Of a DNA stretch of 64,000 nucleotides, positions 51,638 through 62,376 are shown in pieces; the first letter of the stretch is position 1, and each line of letters starts with the position of its first letter. The stretch comes from Nitrogeniibacter mangrovi (lineage in GTDB: Bacteria; Pseudomonadota; Gammaproteobacteria; Burkholderiales; Rhodocyclaceae), in contig NZ_CP048836.1 in assembly GCF_010983895.1 (NCBI RefSeq), forward strand, positions 2,604,001 through 2,668,000, given 5' to 3'. Position numbers and translations under genes: made by a program. The notes under the pieces are model-generated. The model made no database searches and was not told the DNA's origin. It saw nothing but the letters and a program-made list of their open reading frames with translations.

Positions 51638-52150
51638 TCAATCCACCTGCCGATGGGCCAGCCAGTCGAGCACCGCGAAACCGGTGCCCCGCTCCCAGCC
51701 CTTGAGCCTGTCCTTGGGGATCAGCTTCACCTCGGCCAGCTCCTCGTTGAGCATGATCTGGCCGGTGGCCTGCACGTGATACACGAGCAGCACCTGGTTG
51801 GCTTCGGCGAAGGCGTAGTTGCCGATCCAGTGCACCGCCCGGGCGTCGAGGCCGGTCTCTTCCTTCACCTCGCGCGCGATGGCCTCGGCCGGCGCCTCGT
51901 CGCGTTCGAGAAAACCGGTCACGAGGGCGAACTTGCCTTCGGGCCAGGCGGCGTTGCGGGCCAGCAGCATGTGGCCGTCGCGGTCGAGGCATTCGATGAG
52001 CGCGCACACCACCGGCACCGGATTACCCCAGGCGATGAAGCCGCAGCCGTCCTCGGAGCACACCCGGCGCGGCAGGCCACCGATGTGGGCATCCGCCAGG
52101 GCGGCACCGCATTGGGGGCAGAAGCGCCAGCGTTCCGGCTCGAATCTCAT
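51638..52150 (-). CDS. NUDIX hydrolase with zinc ribbon
   Basis: The protein is 170 residues. An N-terminal zinc ribbon (FCPQCGAALADAHI and RRVCSEDGCGFIAWGNP) precedes the NUDIX box GFLERDEAPAEAIAREVKEETG. This is the small NudC-like type, acting perhaps on NADH, ADP-ribose or another nucleotide. The ATG at 52150 is used; a GTG one codon earlier is possible. Confidence 0.83.
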   Translation of the reverse strand: MRFEPERWRFCPQCGAALADAHIGGLPRRVCSEDGCGFIAWGNPVPVVCALIECLDRDGHMLLARNAAWPEGKFALVTGFLERDEAPAEAIAREVKEETGLDARAVHWIGNYAFAEANQVLLVYHVQATGQIMLNEELAEVKLIPKDRLKGWERGTGFAVLDWLAHRQVD

Positions 52151-52165
52151 CACGCGACTCCAACG

Positions 52166-52193
52166 GAAAAGGGCCGGCGAGCGCCGGCCCTTT
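52166..52193 (-). terminator. Rho-independent terminator of alaS
   Basis: AAAGGGCCGGC (52168-52178) pairs perfectly with GCCGGCCCTTT (52183-52193) around four bases. On the minus strand the stem ends in a T-run (CCCTTTTCC). It sits 20 bases past the alaS stop and separates it from the NUDIX gene. Confidence 0.85.
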
Positions 52194-52212
52194 CAGTGTG
52201 CCACAGCACCGC

Positions 52213-54834
<2,622 letters not shown>

Positions 54835-54910
54835 GGTCTGTTGGGTCGGGCGTGACGGCCGCAAAGCCGAAATAAATCGAAACGCCCATCTTAGCATGGC
54901 GCTGTGCACA

Positions 54911-54946
54911 AACGGGCCGCCCGGGCATCGCCCGGCGCGGCCCGTT
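54911..54946 (-). terminator. Strong hairpin, probable terminator of basic exported-protein gene
   Basis: AACGGGCCGC and CCGGGC at 54911-54926 pair with GCCCGG and GCGGCCCGTT at 54930-54946, a 16-bp near-perfect stem with one bulged C and a 3-base loop. The T-tract on the minus strand is short (GTTTGTG). Confidence 0.6.
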
Positions 54947-54955
54947 CCCGCGCCG

Positions 54956-55417
54956 TTACGGCAGGTTCAGGATCAGCGACACCCGCGGCATCGGATCGAC
55001 GTAGACCCGCTGCACTTCACGCACCGGACGATAGTCGCGATCGACGTAGCCCCAGGCGGGGGCATGGCGATAGCCACGGTGCCAGCCACGGTCGCCACGC
55101 CAGCGTTCGCGGTCATGACGCTCGCGGTAGATATGCCGGTCCTGACGCGCCAGCTCCTCATGCATCCGACGGCGCTCGTGCCGGGTCACGCGGCCATCGC
55201 GCTCGGCCCGGTGCTGCATGCGGTCGATGCGATGCTGGCCGCGCTCGAGGCGCCGGGCTTCGGCACGGGTCAGATCGCCCGAGCGATAGCCCTGTGCGAT
55301 GCGATGCTGCTGACGGTCCTGACGGGCATCCACCCGATCGCCGCCGTGCCGGGCCATCGCCGGCACCGCGAAGGTGCACGCGGCCAAGATGGCACTCAAG
55401 GTGATCAGCTTTTTCAT
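54956..55417 (-). CDS. Exported, highly basic Arg/His-rich protein
   Basis: The protein is 153 residues. The signal peptide is [22 protein letters not shown]. The mature part is dominated by Arg, His, Asp and Gln, with helical stretches ([23 protein letters not shown] and [30 protein letters not shown]), then an aromatic Tyr-rich end. The His/Asp clusters could bind metals, or the protein may be a periplasmic stress or RNA-like polyanion binder; this is speculation. AGGAG precedes the ATG. Confidence 0.7.
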   Translation of the reverse strand: MKKLITLSAILAACTFAVPAMARHGGDRVDARQDRQQHRIAQGYRSGDLTRAEARRLERGQHRIDRMQHRAERDGRVTRHERRRMHEELARQDRHIYRERHDRERWRGDRGWHRGYRHAPAWGYVDRDYRPVREVQRVYVDPMPRVSLILNLP

Positions 55418-55583
55418 GATCGTTCTCCTGTCGATGAATAGTGAGTGGGGCCCACACCCGCATCAACGCGAGGCCTGTGTAAAGCGTGCACGTACAGGTT
55501 GTAAGCACAGGTAAGGCCGCCACCGCACGCACCAGACGCGGCGCCGCTACAATCGCGATTCGAACTAGGGAGAACCGACATCC

Positions 55584-56135
55584 ATGGGACACCGCCTTTC
55601 CAAGATCTACACCCGCACCGGCGACGCCGGCACCACCGGCCTGGGCGACGGCAACCGCGTCTCCAAGAACAGCCTGCGCATCCATTCCCTGGGTGAGGTC
55701 GACGAGCTCAACGCCACCGTCGGCCTGCTGCTCACCGAAGCGCTGCCCGACGACGTGCGCGCCCTGCTCACCGATGTGCAGCACGACCTGTTCGATCTGG
55801 GTGGCGAGGTGTGCATCCCCGGCATGAGCCTGATTACCGACAAGCAGGTGGACAAGCTCGAGGCCGCGCTCGACGCCTGGAACGAGGATCTCGCCCCGCT
55901 CAAGGACTTCATCCTGCCCGGCGGCTCGAAGGCCGCCGCCCAGGCGCACCTGTGCCGCACCGTGTGCCGCCGCGCCGAACGCATGCTGGTCGCCCTGTCG
56001 CAGGAAGAAGCGGTCAACGACGGCCCGCGCCAGTACCTCAACCGCCTCTCCGACCTGCTGTTCGTGCTCGGTCGCCACCTCAACCGGGTGGATGGCCACG
56101 GCGACGTGCTGTGGCAGAAGGGGAAAAACGCCTAG
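55584..56135 (+). CDS. ATP:cob(I)alamin adenosyltransferase, PduO type
   Basis: The protein is 183 residues. It starts GHRLSKIYTRTGDAGTTGLGDGNRVSKN, the ATP-binding glycine-rich loop of the PduO/MMAB family. VGEVDELNATVG appears as GEVDELNATVGLL, and FILPGGSKAAAQAHLCRTVCRRAER is the corrinoid-side helix. It transfers the adenosyl group to cobalamin. GGGAG lies before the ATG, and a TACAAT -10 candidate stands at 55548-55553. Confidence 0.93.
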   Translation: MGHRLSKIYTRTGDAGTTGLGDGNRVSKNSLRIHSLGEVDELNATVGLLLTEALPDDVRALLTDVQHDLFDLGGEVCIPGMSLITDKQVDKLEAALDAWNEDLAPLKDFILPGGSKAAAQAHLCRTVCRRAERMLVALSQEEAVNDGPRQYLNRLSDLLFVLGRHLNRVDGHGDVLWQKGKNA

Positions 56136-56149
56136 GTGTGCGGCGCAAG

Positions 56150-56180
56150 CCCGGATGCCGGCGGCGGGCCGGCATCCGGG
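56150..56180. terminator. Bidirectional-type hairpin between convergent genes
   Basis: CCCGGATGCCGGC (56150-56162) and GCCGGCATCCGGG (56168-56180) are exact 13-bp inverted repeats around five bases. They lie between the convergent adenosyltransferase and lipoprotein genes. No clear T-tract follows on either strand. Confidence 0.6.
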
Positions 56181-56184
56181 ATCG

Positions 56185-56625
56185 TCAATCTTGCGGGCGA
56201 TCGAATCCCGCTGCGGAGCACGTCGGGCAATACAGGTAGATGTCGTCGCGGCCGTCGAGTTGCAGCACTCCGCCACGGTACTGATGAATGCTCCAAGTTC
56301 CCCTGGTGCCATCGGTCAGCTGGATCTGGCCGCGGACATAACACGGGGACCAGTCAACCAGGCTCCGGTAGTCTCGCCGGAGCACCCGCTTCGCGTTCGC
56401 GAAATACGCCGCCGCTTCGGCCGCAGACAGACTGAATTTTTCGCAGCGAATGCCCATGCCCTTGCCTGCCGCCGCGGTGATCCCGGTCCGGGTCACGGTC
56501 ACCGTTTCGATCGACCCGATATCGAGGGGGAAAAGCTCGGGCTCGGTACCGTCGTCGGGATTCGCCGCGCATGCGGATATCGACACGGCGGCGGCCACCA
56601 GGCAACCCAGACGAAGCATACGCAT
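56185..56625 (-). CDS. Lipoprotein, candidate immunity partner of the amidase
   Basis: The protein is 146 residues from ATG 56625 (MRMLRLGCLVAAAVSISACAAN), with a lipobox Cys in SISAC; 56631 is another start. The mature part has few recognisable features: Cys in IRCEKFSL and WSPCYVRG, and CPTC near the end. Its start overlaps the stop of the amidase gene (TGATG). A periplasmic lipoprotein coupled to a peptidoglycan amidase is the usual layout of effector-immunity pairs, so protection against the amidase is a plausible role. Confidence 0.65.
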   Translation of the reverse strand: MRMLRLGCLVAAAVSISACAANPDDGTEPELFPLDIGSIETVTVTRTGITAAAGKGMGIRCEKFSLSAAEAAAYFANAKRVLRRDYRSLVDWSPCYVRGQIQLTDGTRGTWSIHQYRGGVLQLDGRDDIYLYCPTCSAAGFDRPQD

Positions 56626-57221
56626 CACCATGTCGCCGTCGCCGCTTCGGAAGGATTCTTGCGCGAAACGGTCGGGTGCCGGAACACTTCCGTGACCGGC
56701 ACACCGAAGGTCGTGCGCAACTCGAGGATCAACCATTTGAGGGATTTCGCCTGCCTGGCGGTCACCGCCTCATAAACGCGCTGATCGTCGGGGGCGTTTC
56801 GGGGTAGCGCCTCGCCAACAAGTTCAATCCCGATGCTATCTTCATTGGACGGGTATCTGTCCGGAACATGCTTCGACATCTCTCTGCGATGTTCGGCTTT
56901 GGGGTCAAACTGCCGTAGCAGCTTGAGTTCAACCGGCGAGCACGTCATCTTTACCAGACAACGCGCCCGCAGACGACCGACATGCCACGTCTGATTGAGC
57001 AGCGATGCCGTCTGGTAGATGGTGCCGTCCTTGGCGATGAGAAAATGAGCGCCCGACCGGCCGTTCTTATACGAATTGAGGGTCGACTGCGCTGACGGAC
57101 TGTCTGTCTGATGCACGATGATGCCCCGCACGTGCGTCATCGGCCGTCTCTGGATGGCAACGCTGATCGCCTGTTTGATGTTCGAGTGTACTGCTTTACC
57201 GGTTTGATCAATGATCAGCAT
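56625..57221 (-). CDS. N-acetylmuramoyl-L-alanine amidase, effector-like
   Basis: The protein is 198 residues from ATG 57221 (MLIIDQTGKAV). It has the Amidase_2/PGRP fold with zinc ligands visible in GIIVHQTDSPS, TWHVGRL and EVFRHPTVS, plus GAHFLIAKDGTIYQTASLL. It lacks a signal peptide, which is unusual for a periplasmic wall enzyme and usual for T6SS-type or other delivered effectors. The lipoprotein gene overlaps its stop. Codon and base use is less GC-rich than around it, and a REP-like hairpin precedes it, so horizontal transfer is likely. Confidence 0.72.
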   Translation of the reverse strand: MLIIDQTGKAVHSNIKQAISVAIQRRPMTHVRGIIVHQTDSPSAQSTLNSYKNGRSGAHFLIAKDGTIYQTASLLNQTWHVGRLRARCLVKMTCSPVELKLLRQFDPKAEHRREMSKHVPDRYPSNEDSIGIELVGEALPRNAPDDQRVYEAVTARQAKSLKWLILELRTTFGVPVTEVFRHPTVSRKNPSEAATATW

Positions 57222-57330
57222 AGGGCTCCGACGGGGTGCGGGAATGAACCACCGTTCTCTTTGAGGCGGCTCACATGGGGGCCGCATCCAATTTAGCACA
57301 TACGCATACCCATACCAATCCGTGGCGCGT

Positions 57331-57367
57331 CGTAGGTCGGGTTTCGCGTTGTTCAACCCAACCTACG
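57331..57367. repeat. REP/MITE-like stem-loop
   Basis: CGTAGGTCGGGTT (57331-57343) pairs with AACCCAACCTACG (57355-57367) apart from one G-T pair, around an 11-base loop. GTAGGTCGGGTT...AACCCAACCTAC elements are dispersed in many proteobacterial genomes. It lies in the spacer between the amidase gene and the small membrane-protein gene. Confidence 0.6.
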
Positions 57368-57381
57368 CAATGCCGCACGCC

Positions 57382-57549
57382 TCAGGTCAGATGCCGCGTC
57401 ATCGCGGTGTGGGCGCTGGCCAGCGCCTCGCCGGGGTGATGCGACAGCGACGCGGGAATCGAGATGAAAGCGGCGGTGCCGACGACGAGCAGGCACATGG
57501 TCACCACGCTGATCCACTGCAGGAAGAAATCGGTCTCGAAGAGTTTCAT
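57382..57549 (-). CDS. Small membrane protein, possible PmrA-like regulon member
   Basis: The protein is 55 residues: MKLFETDFFLQWISVVTMC, then a hydrophobic helix (LLVVGTAAFISI) and a polar tail (SLSHHPGEALASAHTAM). It probably has one or two membrane segments. GGAG lies 8 bases before the ATG at 57549. I do not recognise a family. A PmrA/BqsR-like repeat stands about 47 bases upstream, similar to its distance at the 8-15 kb island. Confidence 0.55.
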   Translation of the reverse strand: MKLFETDFFLQWISVVTMCLLVVGTAAFISIPASLSHHPGEALASAHTAMTRHLT

Positions 57550-57596
57550 GATCGTGCTCCGTGGGGTAAGGACACGCCCATGGTGCCGAGCAAGGC

Positions 57597-57611
57597 TTAA
57601 GCGCCGGTTAA
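57597..57611 (-). promoter_or_regulatory. Weak PmrA/BqsR-type box upstream of the small membrane protein
   Basis: On the minus strand the sequence is GTTAA-C-CGGCG-CTTAAG, that is two TTAA cores with an 11-bp period. It resembles the BqsR pattern TTAAG-N6-TTAAG with a mismatch. It could also be chance, since it stands alone here. Confidence 0.35.
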
Positions 57612-57752
57612 CGGCCCGGGGTGGTGCCGGGCACGCGGTGTAAGCATTCGTTTCCCGTTCGTCTTCCGGCGGCACCGGCAAGCGCCCCGGCAGCGCCCAG
57701 CCGGACTACAATCGGCGCCTTTCGCTCCAGCGCCGCCCTTGCGGCCACCGCC

Positions 57753-58799
57753 ATGCGTATCGACACTCTTCGCCAGCAGCTGCGCACGCTCGGCGCCAAG
57801 CCCTGCCACGAGGCCCGCATCCTGCGCGCCTGGGCCCAGGTGCTGCCGCTGGACGGCGGCCCCCGGCCGGCGCAGCATTTCCTGCCGCAGGCGGTGCGCA
57901 CCGCGCTGGAGACGCTGCAGCCGCAACTCGACGGCCTCGCCACGCTCAAGTCGGAACACCCGGCCGCCGACGGCGCCTCGCGGCTGCTGGTGGCGCTGTC
58001 GGACGCCCAGACCGTGGAGAGCGTCCTGCTGCCGCGCGGCGGGCTGTGCGTGTCTACCCAGCTCGGTTGCGCGGTGGGCTGCACCTTCTGCATGACCGGC
58101 CGCGACGGCCTCATCCGCCAGCTCGGCAGCGCCGAGATCGTCGCCCAGGTGGTACTGGCGCGGCGCATGCGCGCGGTGAAGAAGGTGGTGTTCATGGGCA
58201 TGGGCGAACCGGCCCACAACCTGGACAACGTGCTCGAGGCCATCGACCTGCTCGGCACCGACGGAGGCATCGGCCACAAGAACCTGGTGTTCTCCACGGT
58301 GGGCGATAGGCGCGTATTCGAGCAGCTGCCCCAGGGGCGGATCAAGCCGGCGCTGGCCCTGTCGCTGCACACCACCCGCGCCGAGCTGCGCGCGCAGCTG
58401 CTGCCGCGCGCCCCGCGCATCGCACCGGAGGAGCTGGTCGAACTGGGCGAAGCCTACGCCCGCGCCACCGACTACCCCATCCAGTACCAGTGGACACTGA
58501 TCGAAGGCGTCAACGACAGCGACGCGGAAATGGAGGGCATCGTGCGCCTGCTCAAGGGCAAGTACGCGATCATGAACCTGATCCCCTTCAACCCGGTGGA
58601 CGGCCTGCCCTACCGCCGCCCCGACCCGGCGCGCACCGCCGAGCTGGTGCGCAGCCTGCATCGCCAGGGCATCCTCACCAAGATGCGCCAGTCCGCCGGG
58701 CAGGACATCGACGGCGGCTGCGGCCAGTTGCGGGCGCGCCACGTCACCCTGGTGCGCCGGTCCCGTGCGCCCGGACCGGCCGCCGCTCAGGGCGCGTAG
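57753..58799 (+). CDS. RlmN-like radical SAM RNA methyltransferase
   Basis: The protein is 348 residues from ATG 57753. The radical SAM cluster is CAVGCTFC in STQLGCAVGCTFCMTG, VVFMGMGEPAHNLDNVLEA follows, and the C-terminal catalytic Cys is in the IDGGCGQL motif. RlmN methylates C2 of A2503 in 23S rRNA and A37 of some tRNAs. The N-terminal part is different from classic RlmN, so this could be a paralogue with another RNA target. Its end overlaps the next, convergent gene by 13 bases. Confidence 0.83.
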   Translation: MRIDTLRQQLRTLGAKPCHEARILRAWAQVLPLDGGPRPAQHFLPQAVRTALETLQPQLDGLATLKSEHPAADGASRLLVALSDAQTVESVLLPRGGLCVSTQLGCAVGCTFCMTGRDGLIRQLGSAEIVAQVVLARRMRAVKKVVFMGMGEPAHNLDNVLEAIDLLGTDGGIGHKNLVFSTVGDRRVFEQLPQGRIKPALALSLHTTRAELRAQLLPRAPRIAPEELVELGEAYARATDYPIQYQWTLIEGVNDSDAEMEGIVRLLKGKYAIMNLIPFNPVDGLPYRRPDPARTAELVRSLHRQGILTKMRQSAGQDIDGGCGQLRARHVTLVRRSRAPGPAAAQGA

Positions 58800-59881
58800 C
58801 CGGTCAACTCCAGATAGCCCATGCCGGCGGCGCCGTCGTCCACCTGCACCACGCCTTCCCAGTAGGGGAAACGCCCGCCCATCCATTGATCGTCGCGCAC
58901 GGCGCGCACCGTCCACGACTTGTCCTGCCCGGGCAGGCTCACCCGCCACGCCAGCGGCAGGCGGCGGGTGGCATCGGGTTGCCCGGGGGTGGGCGTGGCC
59001 ACGGTGCGGCGCTCGAGCACGTCGAGCGTGATGTCCTCGGGCCCGAGGGTCTCGCTGCGCCCTTCGGCATCGATCCAGCTGCCACTGACCCAGTCGGGGC
59101 CGTCGGCGTGGCGCAGGCGATACACCATGAGCGCATGGCCGTCGGCCAAGTGCAGCGAGAACCAGTCCCAGCCCTGCTGGTTGGCGGCCAGCGGTTGCGA
59201 GCTCCACTCGCGGTCGAGCCAGCCGGTACCGGACAGGCGCACCGGCCGGCCATCGACCGTGACCGCGCCGTCGACCCGCACATGGGGCTGGCTGTAGTAG
59301 TAGCTCGCCTGCCCCTGGGCCGACTTGCGGCTGTAACCGCCCTCGCCCTGCAGCACGTAGGGCGTGCGCGCCGACAGGGCCAGTCGCACCCGGGCGCCGT
59401 CCACCGTTGCGTCGAGCCGGGCCGGAAACAGCTCGGCCCCGTCCGCGACCAGCGACCAGTCGTCCAGCCAGGCGCTGAAGCGACCGTCGCGCACGGCCAC
59501 GCCGGCCTGGCCGATGCCGCCGCGCGCGAAGCGCTGTTCATGGCGATAGCCGTCCGGTGTGGTCAGCGCCGCATGCGCCATCCACATCTGGCTGCTCGAC
59601 CAGCCACCGGGATCGGCGCCGGGCGCGAGCTGCTGGCGGAACAGCGTCCATTGCACCCCCCAGCGGCGCCCGCCGGCGTCGGTGAGGTTGGCGGTGAGAT
59701 ACCACCATTCGATCCGGTAACCGGGATGCGGCAGGTGGTCGCGCGGGAAGGCGAAGGCGCGCCCCGGCGTCACCCGCGCATAGCCCGCGCCCGGGTCGCG
59801 CAGCGGCTGATAGGGGTCGATGCCCTGCGCCGACACGGCCACCGGCAGCATCGCCAGCAGGCACAGGACGATCACGTTCAT
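58787..59881 (-). CDS. Secreted AttH/CrtC-like lipocalin-type protein
   Basis: The protein is 364 residues with the signal peptide MNVIVLCLLAMLPVAVSAQG. It then has DHLPHPGYRIEWWYLTANL, the hallmark of the AttH/carotenoid 1,2-hydratase-like superfamily, with later SGTGWLDREWSSQPL and GWDWFSLHL. These are two lipocalin-like barrels; the substrate may be a hydrophobic molecule. The start overlaps the permease stop (ATGA), so it belongs to the ABC transporter operon. Confidence 0.82.
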   Translation of the reverse strand: MNVIVLCLLAMLPVAVSAQGIDPYQPLRDPGAGYARVTPGRAFAFPRDHLPHPGYRIEWWYLTANLTDAGGRRWGVQWTLFRQQLAPGADPGGWSSSQMWMAHAALTTPDGYRHEQRFARGGIGQAGVAVRDGRFSAWLDDWSLVADGAELFPARLDATVDGARVRLALSARTPYVLQGEGGYSRKSAQGQASYYYSQPHVRVDGAVTVDGRPVRLSGTGWLDREWSSQPLAANQQGWDWFSLHLADGHALMVYRLRHADGPDWVSGSWIDAEGRSETLGPEDITLDVLERRTVATPTPGQPDATRRLPLAWRVSLPGQDKSWTVRAVRDDQWMGGRFPYWEGVVQVDDGAAGMGYLELTGYAP

Positions 59882-62376
59882 GCCCCGCTCCCCAGCTGGG
59901 CCATGGCCTGCGGCAGGCGCCGGCGCAGGAGGAGCTGCACCACGCCGAGCGCGATGGCGACGATGAGCGCCACCAGCCCCAGCAAGCCCAGCGCCGGCAG
60001 GGGCGACCACCGCATGGGCATGCTCCAGCCGAAGGAGATGACGTTGAGTTCGTGGATCAGCAACCACGACAGCAGCGCCCCGAGCGGCACCGACAGCGCC
60101 CAGGTGAGCAGCGCGAACACCCCCAGCGGTACGCCCACCACCGCCAGCAGCTCGGCGCGCGTGACCCCCAGCGCGCGCCAGCGGGCGAACTCGGGCAGGC
60201 GCTCGTGGAGGATGGCCAGCAGGGCCGTGAGCAGCGCGCTGCCGGCCACCAGCAGGGTGAGCGTGTTCATGGCCGCGGTCATGGCGAAGGTGCGCTCGAA
60301 GATGTTCAGTGACAGGCGCTTGATGTCGCCCTGGTCGATCCACTCGCCCGGCGCGGCGCCGGCGCGCTGCAGGGCCGCCTCGACCACGGGCCGGTCCGCC
60401 CCCGGCGCCAGCCACAGCGCGGTACCGAAGGGCGCGGCGTCCGGCCACAGGGCGCGCATCCGCGCCTTGGGCAGATAGAACTGGAACAGGGCGTTGCCGT
60501 AGTCGTGGAAGAAACCGGCCACCCGGAAGGTCGCGGGCCCCCGGTCGGTCTCGAGCCGTACCGTGTCGCCCAGCACCAGCCCGCCCAGGTAGTGGGCCTG
60601 CTCGTTGGCGAGGATCAGCGCCTCGCCCCCGGCGCCCGAGGCGCGCCAGCGCGCCAGCGCGTCGGCCTCGGCGTCCGCCAGGGGCAGGCGTGCCATGTCG
60701 GGGGCCGACACGTCCATGCCCAGCACCCGGGTCGGTCGGTCGTGCCAGCGGGTGAGCACCCCGATGCGGGCATGCGCGTGGGCGAGCCAGCCGCCCCGCG
60801 ATCCGGCGTCCACCAGCGCGCCCACGTCCAGCCGCGGACTGTTCACATACACGTCGGCGCCGATGCGTTGGTCCATCCAGTCGGACAGCGCGGTGCGGAA
60901 GCTGCCCACCAGGGTCTCCACCCCGAGATTGGCCGTCAGCGCCAGCAACAGCGCCATCATGGCGGTGCGCAGGGCCGGCAGCTGCGCCCAGCCGTCGCTC
61001 AGCACCCAGCGAGTGCGCAGCGCCCCACGCCCGGCCCGCCGGGCGACGAGCCCGTGCGCGCCGGCCAGCAGCGCGGGCAAAGCCCAGGCGGCCGCGAACA
61101 GCACCAGCGCGAGCAGCACGAAGCCCATGGCCACCGAGTCCATCACCCGCTGCACGCCGAGCGCCGCCAGCGCCAGCGCCAGTGCGCCCCACAGCAGATG
61201 CCGGCGTGCGCGCACGTCGGCCTGCCACCCCGCCGCCGCGCTGCCGGCGGCCAGCACCTGCCCGCGCAGTTGCAGCCACAGCGGCCACGCCAGCGCCACC
61301 ACCAGCCCCACCAGGGTCAGGCTCCAGGCCAGCAGCACGGTGCGCGCGGACAACAGCAGCTGCGCGCCGACCACCGCGCCGTAGAGGTTCTGCAGGCTGG
61401 CGCTCACGCTCGGCAACAGGGCGTGGCTGATGCCCCAGCCGGCCAGCAGCCCCGCCGCCGTGCCGACCCCGCTCCACAGCAGCGTCTCCACGCCGATGGC
61501 GACGGCAATGAGGCGCAGGCTCACCCCCATCAGGCGCAGGTTGCGCAGGGTCGGGCGCCGATACCACAGCGAAAAGCGCACCGCGTTGAAGACGATGAAC
61601 AGGCCCACCGCGAAGGACAGCAGGCTCATGGCGGTCAGGTGGGTGTGCAGGCTGCGGGTCAGCTCGGTGAGGTCGAGCCGCTGCCGGTTCGGTTCGAGGT
61701 GCAGGCCGGCGGGCAGGGCCGCCTCGAGCCGCGCGCGCCGGGCCGGATCGATGGTGCTCACCGCGAGGCTGCTCAGCCGCCTCGAGCCGAGCACGTGGAA
61801 GGCCGCGCCCAGGTCCATGAAGATCTGCCGCCCCTGCCCGCTGCGGCTGGCGATGCGCGCCGGCGGCAGGCGGCGGCCATCGCGCAGCAGCAGGCGCGTG
61901 CCCGCCGTGACGCCGAGTTCGTCCGCCACCTGGGCGGGGAACCAGGCCTCGTAAGGCGGCTGGATCAGCGCCAGCCAGTCGACCGCCGCACCGGCGCCGC
62001 CGGCGCGCATCGCCCCGGGCAGGGCCATCAGGTCGGTGGCGATCAGGTACAGGGGCTGGTCGTCGGCGGTCGAGACCCGCGCCTGCAGCAGCGGGAACAC
62101 CTCGCGAAAACCGGCGCGGCGCAGCGCGATGTAGTCGTCCGGATCGATGCCACCGCCGTCGCGGGCGCGAATCCAGTAGGCCGCCTGCGCGCCGAGGATG
62201 CGGTCGGCCTGCGCATAACTGGCGCGGGCGTGGCTGTTGATCACCTGCACCGCCGACCACAGCCCCACCCCGGCCACGAGGCCGGCGAGCAGGAACACGC
62301 TCTGCCAGGGATGGCGCCAGTAATGGCTCAGGAGCGCGCGCAGGGCCCACGCGAGACGGACCCACCGCGCGGTCAT
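59878..62376 (-). CDS. ABC transporter permease with two FtsX-like halves (Att-type)
   Basis: The protein is 832 residues from ATG 62376. It has two MacB/FtsX-type units, each with a large periplasmic part: TM near residue 25-45, then a periplasmic domain, three TM helices near 265-375, further TM segments around 410-470, and a repeat of the same plan to the C-terminus. The fused single chain corresponds to AttF plus AttG of other bacteria. It overlaps the ATPase gene upstream and the AttH-like gene downstream, both by four bases. Confidence 0.83.
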   Translation of the reverse strand: MTARWVRLAWALRALLSHYWRHPWQSVFLLAGLVAGVGLWSAVQVINSHARASYAQADRILGAQAAYWIRARDGGGIDPDDYIALRRAGFREVFPLLQARVSTADDQPLYLIATDLMALPGAMRAGGAGAAVDWLALIQPPYEAWFPAQVADELGVTAGTRLLLRDGRRLPPARIASRSGQGRQIFMDLGAAFHVLGSRRLSSLAVSTIDPARRARLEAALPAGLHLEPNRQRLDLTELTRSLHTHLTAMSLLSFAVGLFIVFNAVRFSLWYRRPTLRNLRLMGVSLRLIAVAIGVETLLWSGVGTAAGLLAGWGISHALLPSVSASLQNLYGAVVGAQLLLSARTVLLAWSLTLVGLVVALAWPLWLQLRGQVLAAGSAAAGWQADVRARRHLLWGALALALAALGVQRVMDSVAMGFVLLALVLFAAAWALPALLAGAHGLVARRAGRGALRTRWVLSDGWAQLPALRTAMMALLLALTANLGVETLVGSFRTALSDWMDQRIGADVYVNSPRLDVGALVDAGSRGGWLAHAHARIGVLTRWHDRPTRVLGMDVSAPDMARLPLADAEADALARWRASGAGGEALILANEQAHYLGGLVLGDTVRLETDRGPATFRVAGFFHDYGNALFQFYLPKARMRALWPDAAPFGTALWLAPGADRPVVEAALQRAGAAPGEWIDQGDIKRLSLNIFERTFAMTAAMNTLTLLVAGSALLTALLAILHERLPEFARWRALGVTRAELLAVVGVPLGVFALLTWALSVPLGALLSWLLIHELNVISFGWSMPMRWSPLPALGLLGLVALIVAIALGVVQLLLRRRLPQAMAQLGSGA

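Noticed and set aside
57222-57356. Upstream extension of the amidase to an ATG at 57356
   Set aside because: The extra residues are translated from the REP-like hairpin and look non-coding; the family N-terminus begins at 57221.
58490-60478. Long plus-strand open frame over the AttH-like and permease genes
   Set aside because: It is antisense to confidently assigned coding sequence and its composition is that of a shadow frame.
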